From positions 1-55,653 of the forward strand of contig JADKCV010000056.1 of assembly GCA_016718655.1 (NCBI GenBank): DNA of 55,653 bases, given 5' to 3'. Position 1 is the first letter of the stretch, and each line of letters opens with the position of its first letter. The notes beneath the pieces were generated by a model, which was not told where the DNA came from, searched no databases, and was given only the letters and a program-made list of their open reading frames with translations. A program made the position numbers and the translations under genes. Source of the stretch: Flavobacteriales bacterium (GTDB taxonomy: Bacteria; Bacteroidota; Bacteroidia; Flavobacteriales_F; PHOS-HE28). Below are positions 42,994 through 51,634 of the stretch, piece after piece.

Positions 42994-44262
42994 ATGACCA
43001 AGGACATCACGGCCGAGATCCTTTCCATCGGCGACGAACTGCTGATCGGGCAGACCCTCAATACCAACGCGGGATGGATGGGGGAGCAGCTGGGGCTGGT
43101 GGGCATACGGGCTCGTCGTGTGGTGGTGATCAGCGATGACCGCGACGATATCCTGGCCGCGCTTGGTGATGCCAAGGCCGATGTGGTGCTCATCACCGGC
43201 GGCCTGGGCCCGACCAAGGACGATATCACCAAGCATACACTGTGCGCGTTCTTCGGTACGCGGCTGGTCCGCCATCCCGATATCGAAGCCCGCATCGCCG
43301 CATTCTTCGAAAGTGTGGGGCGCGAACCGCTGGAGGTGAACCGCGCGCAGGCCGACCTGCCGGAAAGCTGCACGGTGATCCCCAACGACCGGGGAACGGC
43401 AAGTGGCATGTGGTTCGAGCGCGATGGCCGGGTATATGTGAGCATGCCCGGGGTGCCTTACGAGATGAAGGCCATGATGCAACAGGTAGTGCTGCCGCAA
43501 CTGGTGGACCGTTTCGCGCCGCCCGCCATCGTCCACCGCACCATCCTGACGACCGGATTGGGAGAGAGCCACTTGGCCCAGCGTATCGCAGCTTGGGAGG
43601 ATGGTCTGGCCGCGGACCGCATCAAACTGGCCTACCTGCCCAGTCCTGGACTGGTGAAGCTGCGCCTGAGCACCTATGCGAACGATGATCCCGGAACTGC
43701 CCGCTCGCGGGTGGACGGGCAGGCCGAACAACTCTATACGCTGATCCCCGAATTGATCTTCGGGGAAGGGGACGAGCGTTTGGAGCAGGTGACGGGCCGC
43801 TTGTTGAAGGAACGCGGCCAGAGCCTTTCGTTGGCGGAGAGTTGCACGGGGGGGTATGTGAGCCACCTGATCACCAGTATACCGGGTAGCAGTTCCTTCT
43901 ACATCGGCGGGGTGGTGAGCTACGCCAACGCCGTGAAGATGGAGGAATTGGGGATCCCGAGCGACATGCTGGAGCTGAACGGCGCGGTGAGCCAGCCTGT
44001 GGTGGAGCGGATGGCGGTGGGGGTGCGAGAGGCCTTGCGTACGGACTGGAGCATTGCCCTGAGCGGGGTGGCGGGTCCTGACGGTGGCACTGCGGAAAAG
44101 CCAGTGGGCACGGTGTGGGTGGCGGTCGCCGGTCCAGGTGGGGTGCGGTCCTTCAAGGGCTTCTTCCCCGGGACCCGTGACCTGGTGATCAAACGGAGCG
44201 CGTTGGCAGCCCTGAACCTGCTGCGCCGCGCGCTGCTGGAAGCGGTACATGCTGCGATCTGA
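42994..44262 (+). CDS. cinA: CinA: nicotinamide-nucleotide amidase
   Basis: 422 residues in two domains. The N-terminal MoaB/MocF-like domain: AEILSIGDELLIGQTLNTNA, LITGGLGPTKDDITK, PNDRGTASGMWFERDGRVYV, SMPGVPYEMKAMM, LTTGLGESHLAQRI. The C-terminal CinA amidase domain: LSLAESCTGGYVSHLITSIP (nucleophile Ser in ESCTGG), FYIGGVVSYANAVKMEELGI, SIALSGVAGPDGGTAEKPVG, TVWVAVAG. Hydrolyses nicotinamide mononucleotide to nicotinate mononucleotide in pyridine salvage and has been tied to competence in some bacteria. Start fixed by a GACCTTTG box 4 bases before ATG 42994; an upstream frame to 42751 is not conserved. Intact. Confidence 0.95.
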   Translation: MTKDITAEILSIGDELLIGQTLNTNAGWMGEQLGLVGIRARRVVVISDDRDDILAALGDAKADVVLITGGLGPTKDDITKHTLCAFFGTRLVRHPDIEARIAAFFESVGREPLEVNRAQADLPESCTVIPNDRGTASGMWFERDGRVYVSMPGVPYEMKAMMQQVVLPQLVDRFAPPAIVHRTILTTGLGESHLAQRIAAWEDGLAADRIKLAYLPSPGLVKLRLSTYANDDPGTARSRVDGQAEQLYTLIPELIFGEGDERLEQVTGRLLKERGQSLSLAESCTGGYVSHLITSIPGSSSFYIGGVVSYANAVKMEELGIPSDMLELNGAVSQPVVERMAVGVREALRTDWSIALSGVAGPDGGTAEKPVGTVWVAVAGPGGVRSFKGFFPGTRDLVIKRSALAALNLLRRALLEAVHAAI

Positions 44263-44327
44263 CAAGGGATCGTGGACGGAAGGAGCGCTTCGGGGAAGTG
44301 GGGAGTGGGAAATCCAAATATTCCGCC

Positions 44328-44335
44328 TACATTTG
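44328..44335 (+). promoter_or_regulatory. rpmB operon promoter -7 box
   Basis: TACATTTG matches TAnnTTTG exactly, 22 bases before the rpmB ATG. No TTG -33 element is seen in the preceding 30 bases, so its strength is uncertain. Confidence 0.55.
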
Positions 44336-44357
44336 CACCCCTGTAATCAGAATCGCC

Positions 44358-44597
44358 ATGTCCAAGGTCTGTCAGATCACCGGTAAGCACGTCATCACGG
44401 GCAACAAGGTGTCCCACTCCAACATCAAGACCCGTCGCACGTTCGCACCGAACCTTCAGGACCGCCGGTTCTTCCTCGTGGAGGAGAACAAGTGGGTGAA
44501 CCTGCGGGTGAGCACCAATGGTATGCGCACGATCAGCAAGATCGGTCTGGCCGAAGCGCTGAAGCGCGCGAAAGCCAAGGGTTTCTACAAGGCCTGA
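44358..44597 (+). CDS. rpmB: 50S ribosomal protein L28
   Basis: 79 residues, MSKVCQITGKHVITGNKVSH start, then NIKTRRTFAPNLQDRRFFLV, WVNLRVSTNGMRTISKIGLA and a basic tail KRAKAKGFYKA: a full-length L28. First gene of rpmB-rpmG-DUF4295, with ftsY behind, an order common in Bacteroidota. Ribosomal large-subunit component. Spacing to rpmG is 26 bases. The longer frame starting at 44298 covers the promoter box and is rejected. Confidence 0.95.
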   Translation: MSKVCQITGKHVITGNKVSHSNIKTRRTFAPNLQDRRFFLVEENKWVNLRVSTNGMRTISKIGLAEALKRAKAKGFYKA

Positions 44598-44623
44598 TCC
44601 ACGAACCTGTAACACGCTGAACA

Positions 44624-44812
44624 ATGGCCAAGAAAGCGAAGGGCAACCGCATCCAGGTGATCATGGAGTGCACCGAGCACAAGACCTCGGGCATGCCCGG
44701 CACCAGCCGCTACATCACGACCAAGAACCGCAAGAACACCACCGAGCGGATGGAGTTGAAGAAGTACAACCCCATCCTCCGTCGGATGACCGTTCACAAA
44801 GAGATCAAGTAA
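44624..44812 (+). CDS. rpmG: 50S ribosomal protein L33
   Basis: 62 residues, MAKKAKGNRIQVIMECTEHK then SRYITTKNRKNTTERMELKK and RMTVHKEIK. Only one Cys (MECTEH) remains of the four in zinc-binding L33, so this is the C- (zinc-free) variant. Operon with rpmB and the DUF4295 gene; the next ATG follows its TAA after 3 bases. Confidence 0.93.
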   Translation: MAKKAKGNRIQVIMECTEHKTSGMPGTSRYITTKNRKNTTERMELKKYNPILRRMTVHKEIK

Positions 44813-44815
44813 GCC

Positions 44816-44971
44816 ATGGCAAAGAAGACCGTTGCAACCCTGAAGAAAGCCGATGCGAAGACCTTCACCAAGGTCATCCGCATGATGAAGAAGGACGGCA
44901 AGACGGGCTACTCCTTCGTGGAGCAGGTCGTTCCTTCCGACGAGGCCGACAAACTGATCAGCGGGAAGTAA
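44816..44971 (+). CDS. DUF4295 small basic protein (51 aa)
   Basis: Start ATG 44816 just after rpmG, stop TAA 44969-44971. Sequence begins MAKKTVATLKKADAKTFTKV, continues IRMMKKDGKTGYSFVEQVVP and ends SDEADKLISGK. Strongly basic. This small family occurs next to rpmB/rpmG in Bacteroidota and is probably ribosome-associated, which is inference from position and charge. A terminator-like hairpin follows at 44992. Confidence 0.85.
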   Translation: MAKKTVATLKKADAKTFTKVIRMMKKDGKTGYSFVEQVVPSDEADKLISGK

Positions 44972-44991
44972 TCCGCCAGACCCCACCTTGG

Positions 44992-45025
44992 AAAAGGTCG
45001 TCCCGCATCACGGGGTGACCTTTTT
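44992..45025 (+). terminator. Terminator between the ribosomal protein operon and ftsY
   Basis: AAAAGGTC (44992-44999) pairs with GACCTTTT (45017-45024), extended inside by TCCCG/CGGGG, and is followed by T and CAG. It begins 21 bases after the DUF4295 stop. It could act in both directions or allow partial read-through into ftsY, 18 bases on. Confidence 0.75.
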
Positions 45026-45042
45026 CAGCATACAGACCCCCC

Positions 45043-45999
45043 ATGGCGTTCTTCGGATTGTTCGGTAGGAAGAAGGAGGCTGCCCAGGAAGCGGCCGAAC
45101 AGCAGGCCCTGGATGCCGGGCTCGAGCGCTCGCGTACCGGCCTCTTCGGCCGTATCACCCGGGCCATCGCCGGCAAGACCAGTATCGACGATGAGGTATT
45201 GGATGAGTTGGAGGAGATCCTGGTGAGCAGCGACGTGGGGGTGGAGACCACCCTGCGCATCATCGACCGGATCCAAGCGCGGGTGAAGCGCGACAAGTAC
45301 GTGGGTACCGGCGAGCTGAACGCGCTGCTCAAGGACGAGATCGCGGCCCTGATGAAGGACCCGGCCCCGGTGGATCCTGCGATCAAACCCTACGTGATCA
45401 TGGTGGTGGGAGTGAACGGGGTGGGCAAGACCACGACCATCGGCAAACTGGCGCATGCCTTCAAGAAGGAGGGGCGTAGCGTGGTGCTGGGTGCCGCCGA
45501 CACCTTCCGTGCCGCCGCGGTGGACCAGTTACGGATCTGGAGCGAGCGGGTGGGCGTGCCCCTGGTGCAGCAAGGCATGAACGCCGACCCTGCCGCCGTG
45601 GCCTACGATACTGTGGAGAGCGCGAAGGCCCGCGGTGCCGACGTGGTGATCATCGATACCGCCGGCCGCCTGCACAACAAGGTGGGCCTGATGAACGAGT
45701 TGACCAAGGTGCGCAACGTGATGCGCAAGGTGATCCCCGACGCGCCCCACGAGGTGTTGCTGGTGTTGGACGCCAGCACAGGCCAGAACGCGATCGAACA
45801 GGCCAAGCAGTTCACCAAGGCCACCGATGTGACCGCCCTGGCCCTGACCAAGATCGACGGGACAGCGAAAGGGGGTGTCGCCATTGGCATCAGCGAACAG
45901 TTCAACATCCCCATCAAGTACCTGGGTGTGGGCGAGGGCATCGATCACCTGCAGGTGTTCGACAAACGCGCGTTCGTGGAAGCCTTGTTCAAGGGCTGA
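45043..45999 (+). CDS. ftsY: Signal recognition particle receptor FtsY
   Basis: 318 residues. Short acidic N-terminus (FGRKKEAAQEAAEQQALDAG), N-domain helices (LFGRITRAIAGKTSIDDEVL, ILVSSDVGVETTLRIIDR), then the G domain: VVGVNGVGKTTTIGKLAH (G1), LGAADTFRAAAVDQL (G2, DTFRAAA), IDTAGRLHNKVGLMNEL (G3), ALTKIDGTAKGGVAIGI (G4 TKID), and the C-terminal IKYLGVGEGIDHLQVFD. GTPase that docks ribosome-SRP complexes at the inner membrane. The acidic A-region is short, as usual in Bacteroidota. Frame intact. Confidence 0.96.
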   Translation: MAFFGLFGRKKEAAQEAAEQQALDAGLERSRTGLFGRITRAIAGKTSIDDEVLDELEEILVSSDVGVETTLRIIDRIQARVKRDKYVGTGELNALLKDEIAALMKDPAPVDPAIKPYVIMVVGVNGVGKTTTIGKLAHAFKKEGRSVVLGAADTFRAAAVDQLRIWSERVGVPLVQQGMNADPAAVAYDTVESAKARGADVVIIDTAGRLHNKVGLMNELTKVRNVMRKVIPDAPHEVLLVLDASTGQNAIEQAKQFTKATDVTALALTKIDGTAKGGVAIGISEQFNIPIKYLGVGEGIDHLQVFDKRAFVEALFKG

Positions 46000-46112
46000 A
46001 CGGGAGCATTTCCATTCGTTGTGGGACCGGAGTCCGGTTCATTTCAGGCCGGGCACACATCCTTGCTGAGGTCTAGTTCTCTTGCATTTGTGGATGTAAT
46101 CCACCTACGGCA

Positions 46113-46499
46113 TCAGACAGAGATATGGCCAGCAGTGATCTGGATGTCCATGCCCACCATATCCCGATAGGTCTCACCGGCCTCCAACATGAAGTCGTCG
46201 TCCTCCTCCACGTACCAAGTGACAGAGAATTGTTTCCCCTGTTCCTGGAGCACTTTGATCTGCATAAGGACCTGATACAGCGCTTTCAAGGAACTGGAGT
46301 TGAAGTAGGGTAGGCTGAATTCGAAGGCACAGCCACTGGGAAGTCGTTCCCCATGGTCCTGAAGCCAATGCACTACCGGGCCATAAAAGACACTAGCGTT
46401 CTCGGGAATACTGTTTCCCACCACCCTGAACCATGCGTGTTGCTCATTATAACCGATGGCCGGGGTGGTTTTAGTTGCAATGATGTTCAATGTGTTCAT
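46113..46499 (-). CDS. siaC: SiaC-family regulatory phosphoprotein (DUF1987)
   Basis: 128 residues. MNTLNIIATKTTPAIGYNEQ, then FRVVGNSIPENASVFYGPVV, HWLQDH, SGCAFEFSLPYFNSSSLKAL (the [S/T]-rich segment where SiaC is phosphorylated on Thr/Ser in other species), VTWYVEEDDDFMLEAGETYR. Known SiaC is phosphorylated by SiaB, dephosphorylated by SiaA, and in Pseudomonas turns on the diguanylate cyclase SiaD. Here it is the last gene of the run and lies 3 bases after the SiaB stop. No siaD is visible. The target is therefore open. Frame intact. Confidence 0.82.
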   Translation of the reverse strand: MNTLNIIATKTTPAIGYNEQHAWFRVVGNSIPENASVFYGPVVHWLQDHGERLPSGCAFEFSLPYFNSSSLKALYQVLMQIKVLQEQGKQFSVTWYVEEDDDFMLEAGETYRDMVGMDIQITAGHISV

Positions 46500-46502
46500 G
46501 GT

Positions 46503-46998
46503 TCAGGCTCGTTTGCGGTCCGCTGGTAAGTGGGTACAGACCGTACTGGTGCATAGGAATTCGTCGCTGTGTAGAGGGCTGATCTCCGCCCGGATGTTCT
46601 TTCCCACTCGTCTGGCGATCTGGAGCATGCCCAAGCCTGCCCCACCTTTCTCACCATAGCCTTCTTCGGTCATTTGTCGCCCTTGAAGGCATCGGTGATC
46701 TCCTCCGGGGTCATCGCGGCGATCCGGCTCACCGCCTTTGCAGGCGGCATCAGCGCTCTGGCCTTGTTGCGGATGGTCACCACCAACTGGTCGCCATCGA
46801 TGCGCCAGATGAAGTCCACATCCGTGCTCGAATTGTAGCGCCCGGCATTGTCCAGCAGTTCCAATGCGATGCCGATGAGCTTCTTCCGGTCACTACGCGG
46901 GCCGAGGTTGCAAAGGGCGATGCACTGAGCAGGTCCAGCAACTGGATCCGGACCTCGCTGCTCAGCTGGCCTTTGTATTCAAGGATGTTCTTTTCCAT
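46503..46998 (-). CDS. siaB: SiaB-family (GHKL) protein kinase (frameshifted)
   Basis: About 165 residues over three frame pieces. MEKNILEYKGQLSSEVRIQL, then (shift near 46920) IALELLDNAGRYNSSTDVDF (the N-box, E..DN), then DGDQLVVTIRNKARALMPPA, AMTPEEITDAFKGDK, then after a missing base near 46680 TEEGYGEKGGAGLGMLQIAR (G-box GGAGLGM), and IRAEISPLHSDEFLCTSTVC to the TGA at 46503. Ser/Thr kinase of the anti-sigma-like histidine-kinase fold that phosphorylates SiaC. Follows the phosphatase gene after a gap of 54 bases and precedes siaC directly. Confidence 0.8.
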
Positions 46999-47052
46999 GG
47001 CGGTGGGAGTTGCCGTGTGTGTTCCGTGTTCAAGCTGCGTACCGAAGGCCGA

Positions 47053-49493
47053 TCAACAATACATCGTCCGTCTGGTGCGTATCGCCTTCCAATCGTTGAA
47101 GGCCTTGTCCGTGGTGGCCTTGATGTGTTCCAGGTCATGGTTGGCATGGTGCTCCAACAGGTCGGTGAGCTGTTTCAACGAGAATTTCTTCCGTCCGTTA
47201 CCTCCGCCGAACTGGTGGATGATACCATCGCTGAACAGGTAGAGCGAATCACCGTTCTGGAGGTCCAAACAATGATCCTTGTAGCCCTTGGATGCGCTGA
47301 AAATGGCCATCCCCGATCGGCAGGATATCGCCTTTGATCCGGTTCACCTGACCGTTCCGAACATGGAGCAGTGGAAGCTGGGCTCCTGCAAAGGAGAGCG
47401 TACCCTTGTTCGTATCGATCGCGCACAATCCGATGTCGAACCCGTCATTGTACAGAATCCCGTCACCCCGAGCTTCCATGGTGCGCTTCACTTGTGGTGC
47501 AACCGGTCCAGCAGTTCTGCACTGGTGGAGGTGGGGTCCTTGGTCAACAGTTCGTTCAATCCGTAATAGGCGATGAAGGTCATCATGGCTGCTGGCACAC
47601 CATGGCCAGTGCAGTCGATGGCGGCCAGGAATACCCGATCGCCGTAGCGCTTGATGAAGGGTAGGTCACCGCTCACCGTATCGAGTGGTTTGTACAAGAG
47701 GAAGCTATCGGGAAGGATCGCTTGCAGGTCCTGTTCACTGGGCAGGATGGCTGATTGATGGTCTGGGCATGCCCCAGGCTGCTCTGGATGTTGTGGTTCT
47801 TCTCCTCCAATTCATCGTTGATGCCTTTGATATGCTGGTTCTGTTCCCAGATGGTCCGTTTCTTCTTCTGGGATATGCGCCATGCCCAGAACATCCATAT
47901 GGCGGAAAGGGCTCCTGCAACTGCCAGCATGATGGAATACCGTTTCACCGCCCGGTCATGGTCCTGCCGTGCCGCTATCGCCCGGCTCTCGGCCTCCACC
48001 AACAGGTTCCGCTTCTCGAGGAGCTCCACGGTCCGCTCTGCTCCTTTTTCGCTTCCATACGCGTCAAGCCTGGGATTGCAACATCCGGCTGTTGTCGAGT
48101 TCCTGGACCCGCCGCTGCTGCCGTTCGGCATCCGGATCGGCCTGGGCCAGTAGTAGCTCTCGTGTGGCCTGGTCGCTTTCAATACGGCTTCCCGTCGACC
48201 CCGATTCCTCGAGCTGTTTCTCATACACCAACAAGGCCATCTGCTTCTCTTGATTCTCCGCGTCCAAGGCCAGTTGGCGCATCCTTGCCTCCTTGCGTTG
48301 CTCACGGTTCAGAAGGTCCATCTGCTCGCGTTCGATACGCTGCCAACAAGCAACTGCGCCTCCCGATCGGTCTTCAACTTGGCCACCGAGGTGGCAAGCC
48401 GCAATTCGATATCCCTTGACTTGCGCTCGTACTGGCGAGCCTCACCTTCCCGGTCCAACCGCTCGAAGATGGTGGAAGGGGAGATCGCAGGTCTGTGCTT
48501 GTTCCTTGTCGTTCCTCGATTCTTCGGCCATGCTCAACGCTTCCAACGCAATGGATTGGGCCTTGCCAAGGTCACCTTGCAGGACGCGCACGGCCGCTTC
48601 GGTACGTAGCAATCGCGGCAATAGCCACCTTGCCTTGTTCCTTTCGGCGTCGAACCGGGCATCATCCCAAGAGCCGCAACGAAGCATCGATGTTACCCGC
48701 CTTCGCCTGTGCATGTGCCGCGTTCGAATTCATGGGAAGGCGCACCGCAGGCAGGTCCTCCACCACGACGATCCCTTGGCGAAGGCGGCGACCGCCTTCT
48801 GGGAACGACCAGACCGGAGATGGAGTTCGGCTACATTGTTGGCGCTCACACCGGCATCCAATGGTCGGTCCAGCGCGATCGCCAGCTTCAACACCTCCTC
48901 CTCCGTGGTCAACGCACCTTTGGTACTTTCCTGAACGCGCTTGGGCCATGGCCTTGGTGGCCAAGAGGTCCAGTTGCAAGGACTTGTCACCGCTGCGAAC
49001 GGCTTCTTCCATGTACCTGTTGCAATGTTCCTCGAGTTTGTCCGGTTCAGGATCCGGCCTTGGCAGCCGTTTCGGTACGCAGGTAGCGCGTGCGGTCCAT
49101 CCGGTCGGCGGCTGTTGTGCTCTTGGCATCCTCCGTGTTCCAATGCTTTCTGGGGATGCCCGGCGCTCACGTAGAGTTCCGCCAATGATCGCATTGTCCA
49201 GGTCACCTTTCGAGCGATGTGCTCGCGCCAGTTCCATGAGTGCTTGGCCCAGTTCATTGTCCAGTCCATGACGTTCCGCCTCCGAAGAACCAAGCATGGC
49301 GAATTCAATGGCCTCCTTATAGTGACCGGTCGACCGCTCATGGGCGGAGAGTTCCACCAGTTTCGTAGCCCTTTCCTTACCGGTGAGGCTTTGAGCACAT
49401 TGCCAGCATATCCTCGTAATCCTCTTGACCATGGGCCAGAAAGCCCAATAACACGGCCGAAAGCAGCAGCAAGGTCCTCACGCTGTGGTTCAT
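47053..49493 (-). CDS. TPR and membrane-anchored SpoIIE/PP2C phosphatase, SiaA-like (frameshifted)
   Basis: ATG 49493 gives signal-like MNHSVRTLLLLSAVLLGFLA-HGQ; then helical TPR-type repeats (HYKEAIEFAMLGSSEAERHG, LGQALMELARAHRSKGDLDN), a long coiled coil (KEARMRQLALDAENQEKQMA), one membrane segment (YSIMLAVAGALSAIWMFWAW), and a PP2C/SpoIIE domain: LYKPLDTVSGDLPFIKRYGD, FLAAIDCTGHGVPAAMMTFI, IGLCAIDTNKGTLSFAGAQL, GDSLYLFSDGIIHQFGGGNG. The Asp residues in VSGD, AAIDCTGHG and FSDG are the expected metal ligands. Roughly a dozen frame changes are needed. The TPR/coiled-coil part would face the periplasm and the phosphatase the cytoplasm. ATG overlaps the stop of the TonB receptor upstream. Expected to dephosphorylate SiaC. 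Confidence 0.8.
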
Positions 49494-51504
49494 TGGACGA
49501 ACTTGTAAGTGAGCGTCAACAGCCATTGCCTGCCGTTCAATGCGAACGGGGTGAGTGCATTACGCATGGGGTTCACCAGCGTACGCGCCGTATCCGTCAG
49601 ATTGTTGCAGCCCAGTCGACGATCAACCGTTCGGACTTGTCGGGACGTAGACCTACGCCTGCATCGAAAATGACTCTGACGGCCATTCGGCCAGTTCGGG
49701 ATCCGAACCATCCGCGGTGGCTTGTGGACCACATGGCACTGCGGTAGCTGGCCCGGGCACGCACGCTCATTGCGGGATCGGGTCGAAGGACACCGCAGCG
49801 AACGTCTGAGGTTGGGTAACCCTTCGAAAGCGAAGCTCAAACTATCCGCAAGTGGATCTCGGGTAGGTCCGTGCTTCCTGGGGACGGTAGATACCAAGGC
49901 CGGCCAGTACCACGCTGGTCTTGGACTCCCGGTTGATGCGCAGGTCGAAACCTTCGGTGCCCGCTGAGTTCCGGTTGATGTAATTGTCGAGTGTGGCGTC
50001 ATCGAAGACATACACGATCGGGTCATCGAACCGTGTGGTAGGCATTCGCTGCTGATCAGTGGTCTTGCCCAGTTGTACGCCCAATTCACCTTCGGTGGTC
50101 GTCACGTATTCGGCACTTACGACCCTTCCTCAGGTCCATAGTTGAGGTTCATGATGGTCGGGGTCTTGAAAGCCTTGCTCCACATGGCTTTGGCATGGAA
50201 ACGGCCAGCGCTTGGTATGCAGCCGGGGTGCGGCAAAGCGACCGGAAAGCGAGTTGCTTTCGATGCGGTAGCCGCCCAGCAGGTTGCCCCATTTCCCGTT
50301 CACCCCCACCTCGCTGAACACCGCCCCGTCCGTCATCACGGCTTCCGGGGTTCCGGTCATCACGAATTCCGCCTCGGGGCCGTTCCACTGGTATTCCGAG
50401 TGCTGTCGGTACCCCTGCAGGCCGATGCGCAGCGCCAACCAGGCCTTGGGTTTGGTAGGACAAGGCCACATGGCCGTTGCTCCGTTGGTTGCTGGTGTTC
50501 GATGCCAGCCGTTCGGGGGCCGTGGAATTGATGTAATACCCGGGGCAACTGGTCCGCATGGCCCAAGCGCCAGTTCAACTCCACCGTCTTGCCCAAACGC
50601 AGCTTCTGTTCCAGGCCGAAGACCACATCGCGCAACTGCACGGTGTACTGCGCATCGCTCACCCGGAAGGTCTCTTCCATGTAGTGCATGCTGGCCCTCA
50701 GGTTCTTCCAGCGGTAGTTGAAATGGAAGGTGTTGGCATGGGGTGGCGGTGCTGTCCTGGAAGGACAAGAGGGTGCTGTCCGCCAGCACGCGCTGGGCGT
50801 TGCTCGGTTGCCGCGGAGTGTGCGACACGAGGTAGGGGTGATGTCCGGGTTGCGGCTCAAGCGATGGGCGCCGGTGATGTGGGCAGTGCGGGTGATGGCC
50901 CCGTTGGAATGGCCCACTCGCACGCCCGCCCGGCTTCCTGTACCGTGGTCGGCGTTCCGGGTCACGATGTTGATGACACCGGGCCGCGTATCCGCCGTGC
51001 AGGACCGAGCCAGGGCCCAATACCACCTCCACGCGCTCCCACGTTGGCCAGAGTGATCCGGTTGCCCAGGCACAGGTGCCGAAGTCGTTCTCGTTGAGCT
51101 GCTTGCCGTCCCCAACAGGAAGAGGCGCACTTGCCCTCGATGGCCCGGTTAGCGTGCACCGCCACCGAATCACATCGTCCACATCGCGCGCCACCGTGAT
51201 GCCGGGCACCCACTGCAATACGTCGTACAGGTCGCGGGCACCACTGGCCTCGACCTGCGCGGGCGGAAATGACTCGGACATGAGCCGGCGCCTCCGCACT
51301 CACGCCCTTCCATATCGGCAATGGATGTGATCGCTTGGGCTCGACCCTGTTGCTGGGCTGCTTGCAACAAAGGTCTTGGCCTCGCTGAGCAGTAGTCGTT
51401 CCTCCGGGTTGCGTTCTTGGGCGCTTGCGGGGAGAACAGGCGGCAATGGTACCCCAACAGAACGGTCGTCGGATTGGTGAATGGTCCGGACATTGGATTT
51501 CCAT
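49490..51504 (-). CDS. TonB-dependent outer-membrane receptor (heavily frameshifted)
   Basis: Start is uncertain (ATG 51493 or 51504, or further up); a signal-like PLPPVLPASAQERNPEERLL piece is followed by VEASGARDLYDVLQWVPGIT (plug start), LGDGKQLNENDFG, VERVEVVLGPGSVLHGGYAA and VINIVTRNADHGTGSRAGVR (plug end), then barrel stretches such as NTFHFNYRWKNLRASMHYME, YTVQLRDVVFGLEQKLRLGK and the C-terminal RQWLLTLTYKFVQ. No CarboxypepD N-domain is seen. Frame changes occur every 100-250 bases. Its TGA shares ATGA with the start of the SpoIIE-phosphatase gene. Ligand unknown; such a coupling suggests that the receptor senses rather than only imports. Confidence 0.72.
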
Positions 51505-51634
51505 CCGGGGGACACGGGTCTCCCCGGACAGTGCCTCAATCGTTTGGCGAGGCTTTGGCGTTGCGTGAATTCCTGCTACGAGGCCGCTCTTCCACCGTCG
51601 AAAGCATGTTGTTCTCGACGAGTGGTTCGGTACG

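Noticed and set aside
42681..43139. A 152-residue open frame in the intergenic region
   Set aside because: Its second half is cinA in another frame, and the first half has no coherent protein pattern.
46025..46038. ACCGGA/TCCGGT hairpin after ftsY as terminator
   Set aside because: Only 6 bp with a 1-2 base loop and no T-run.
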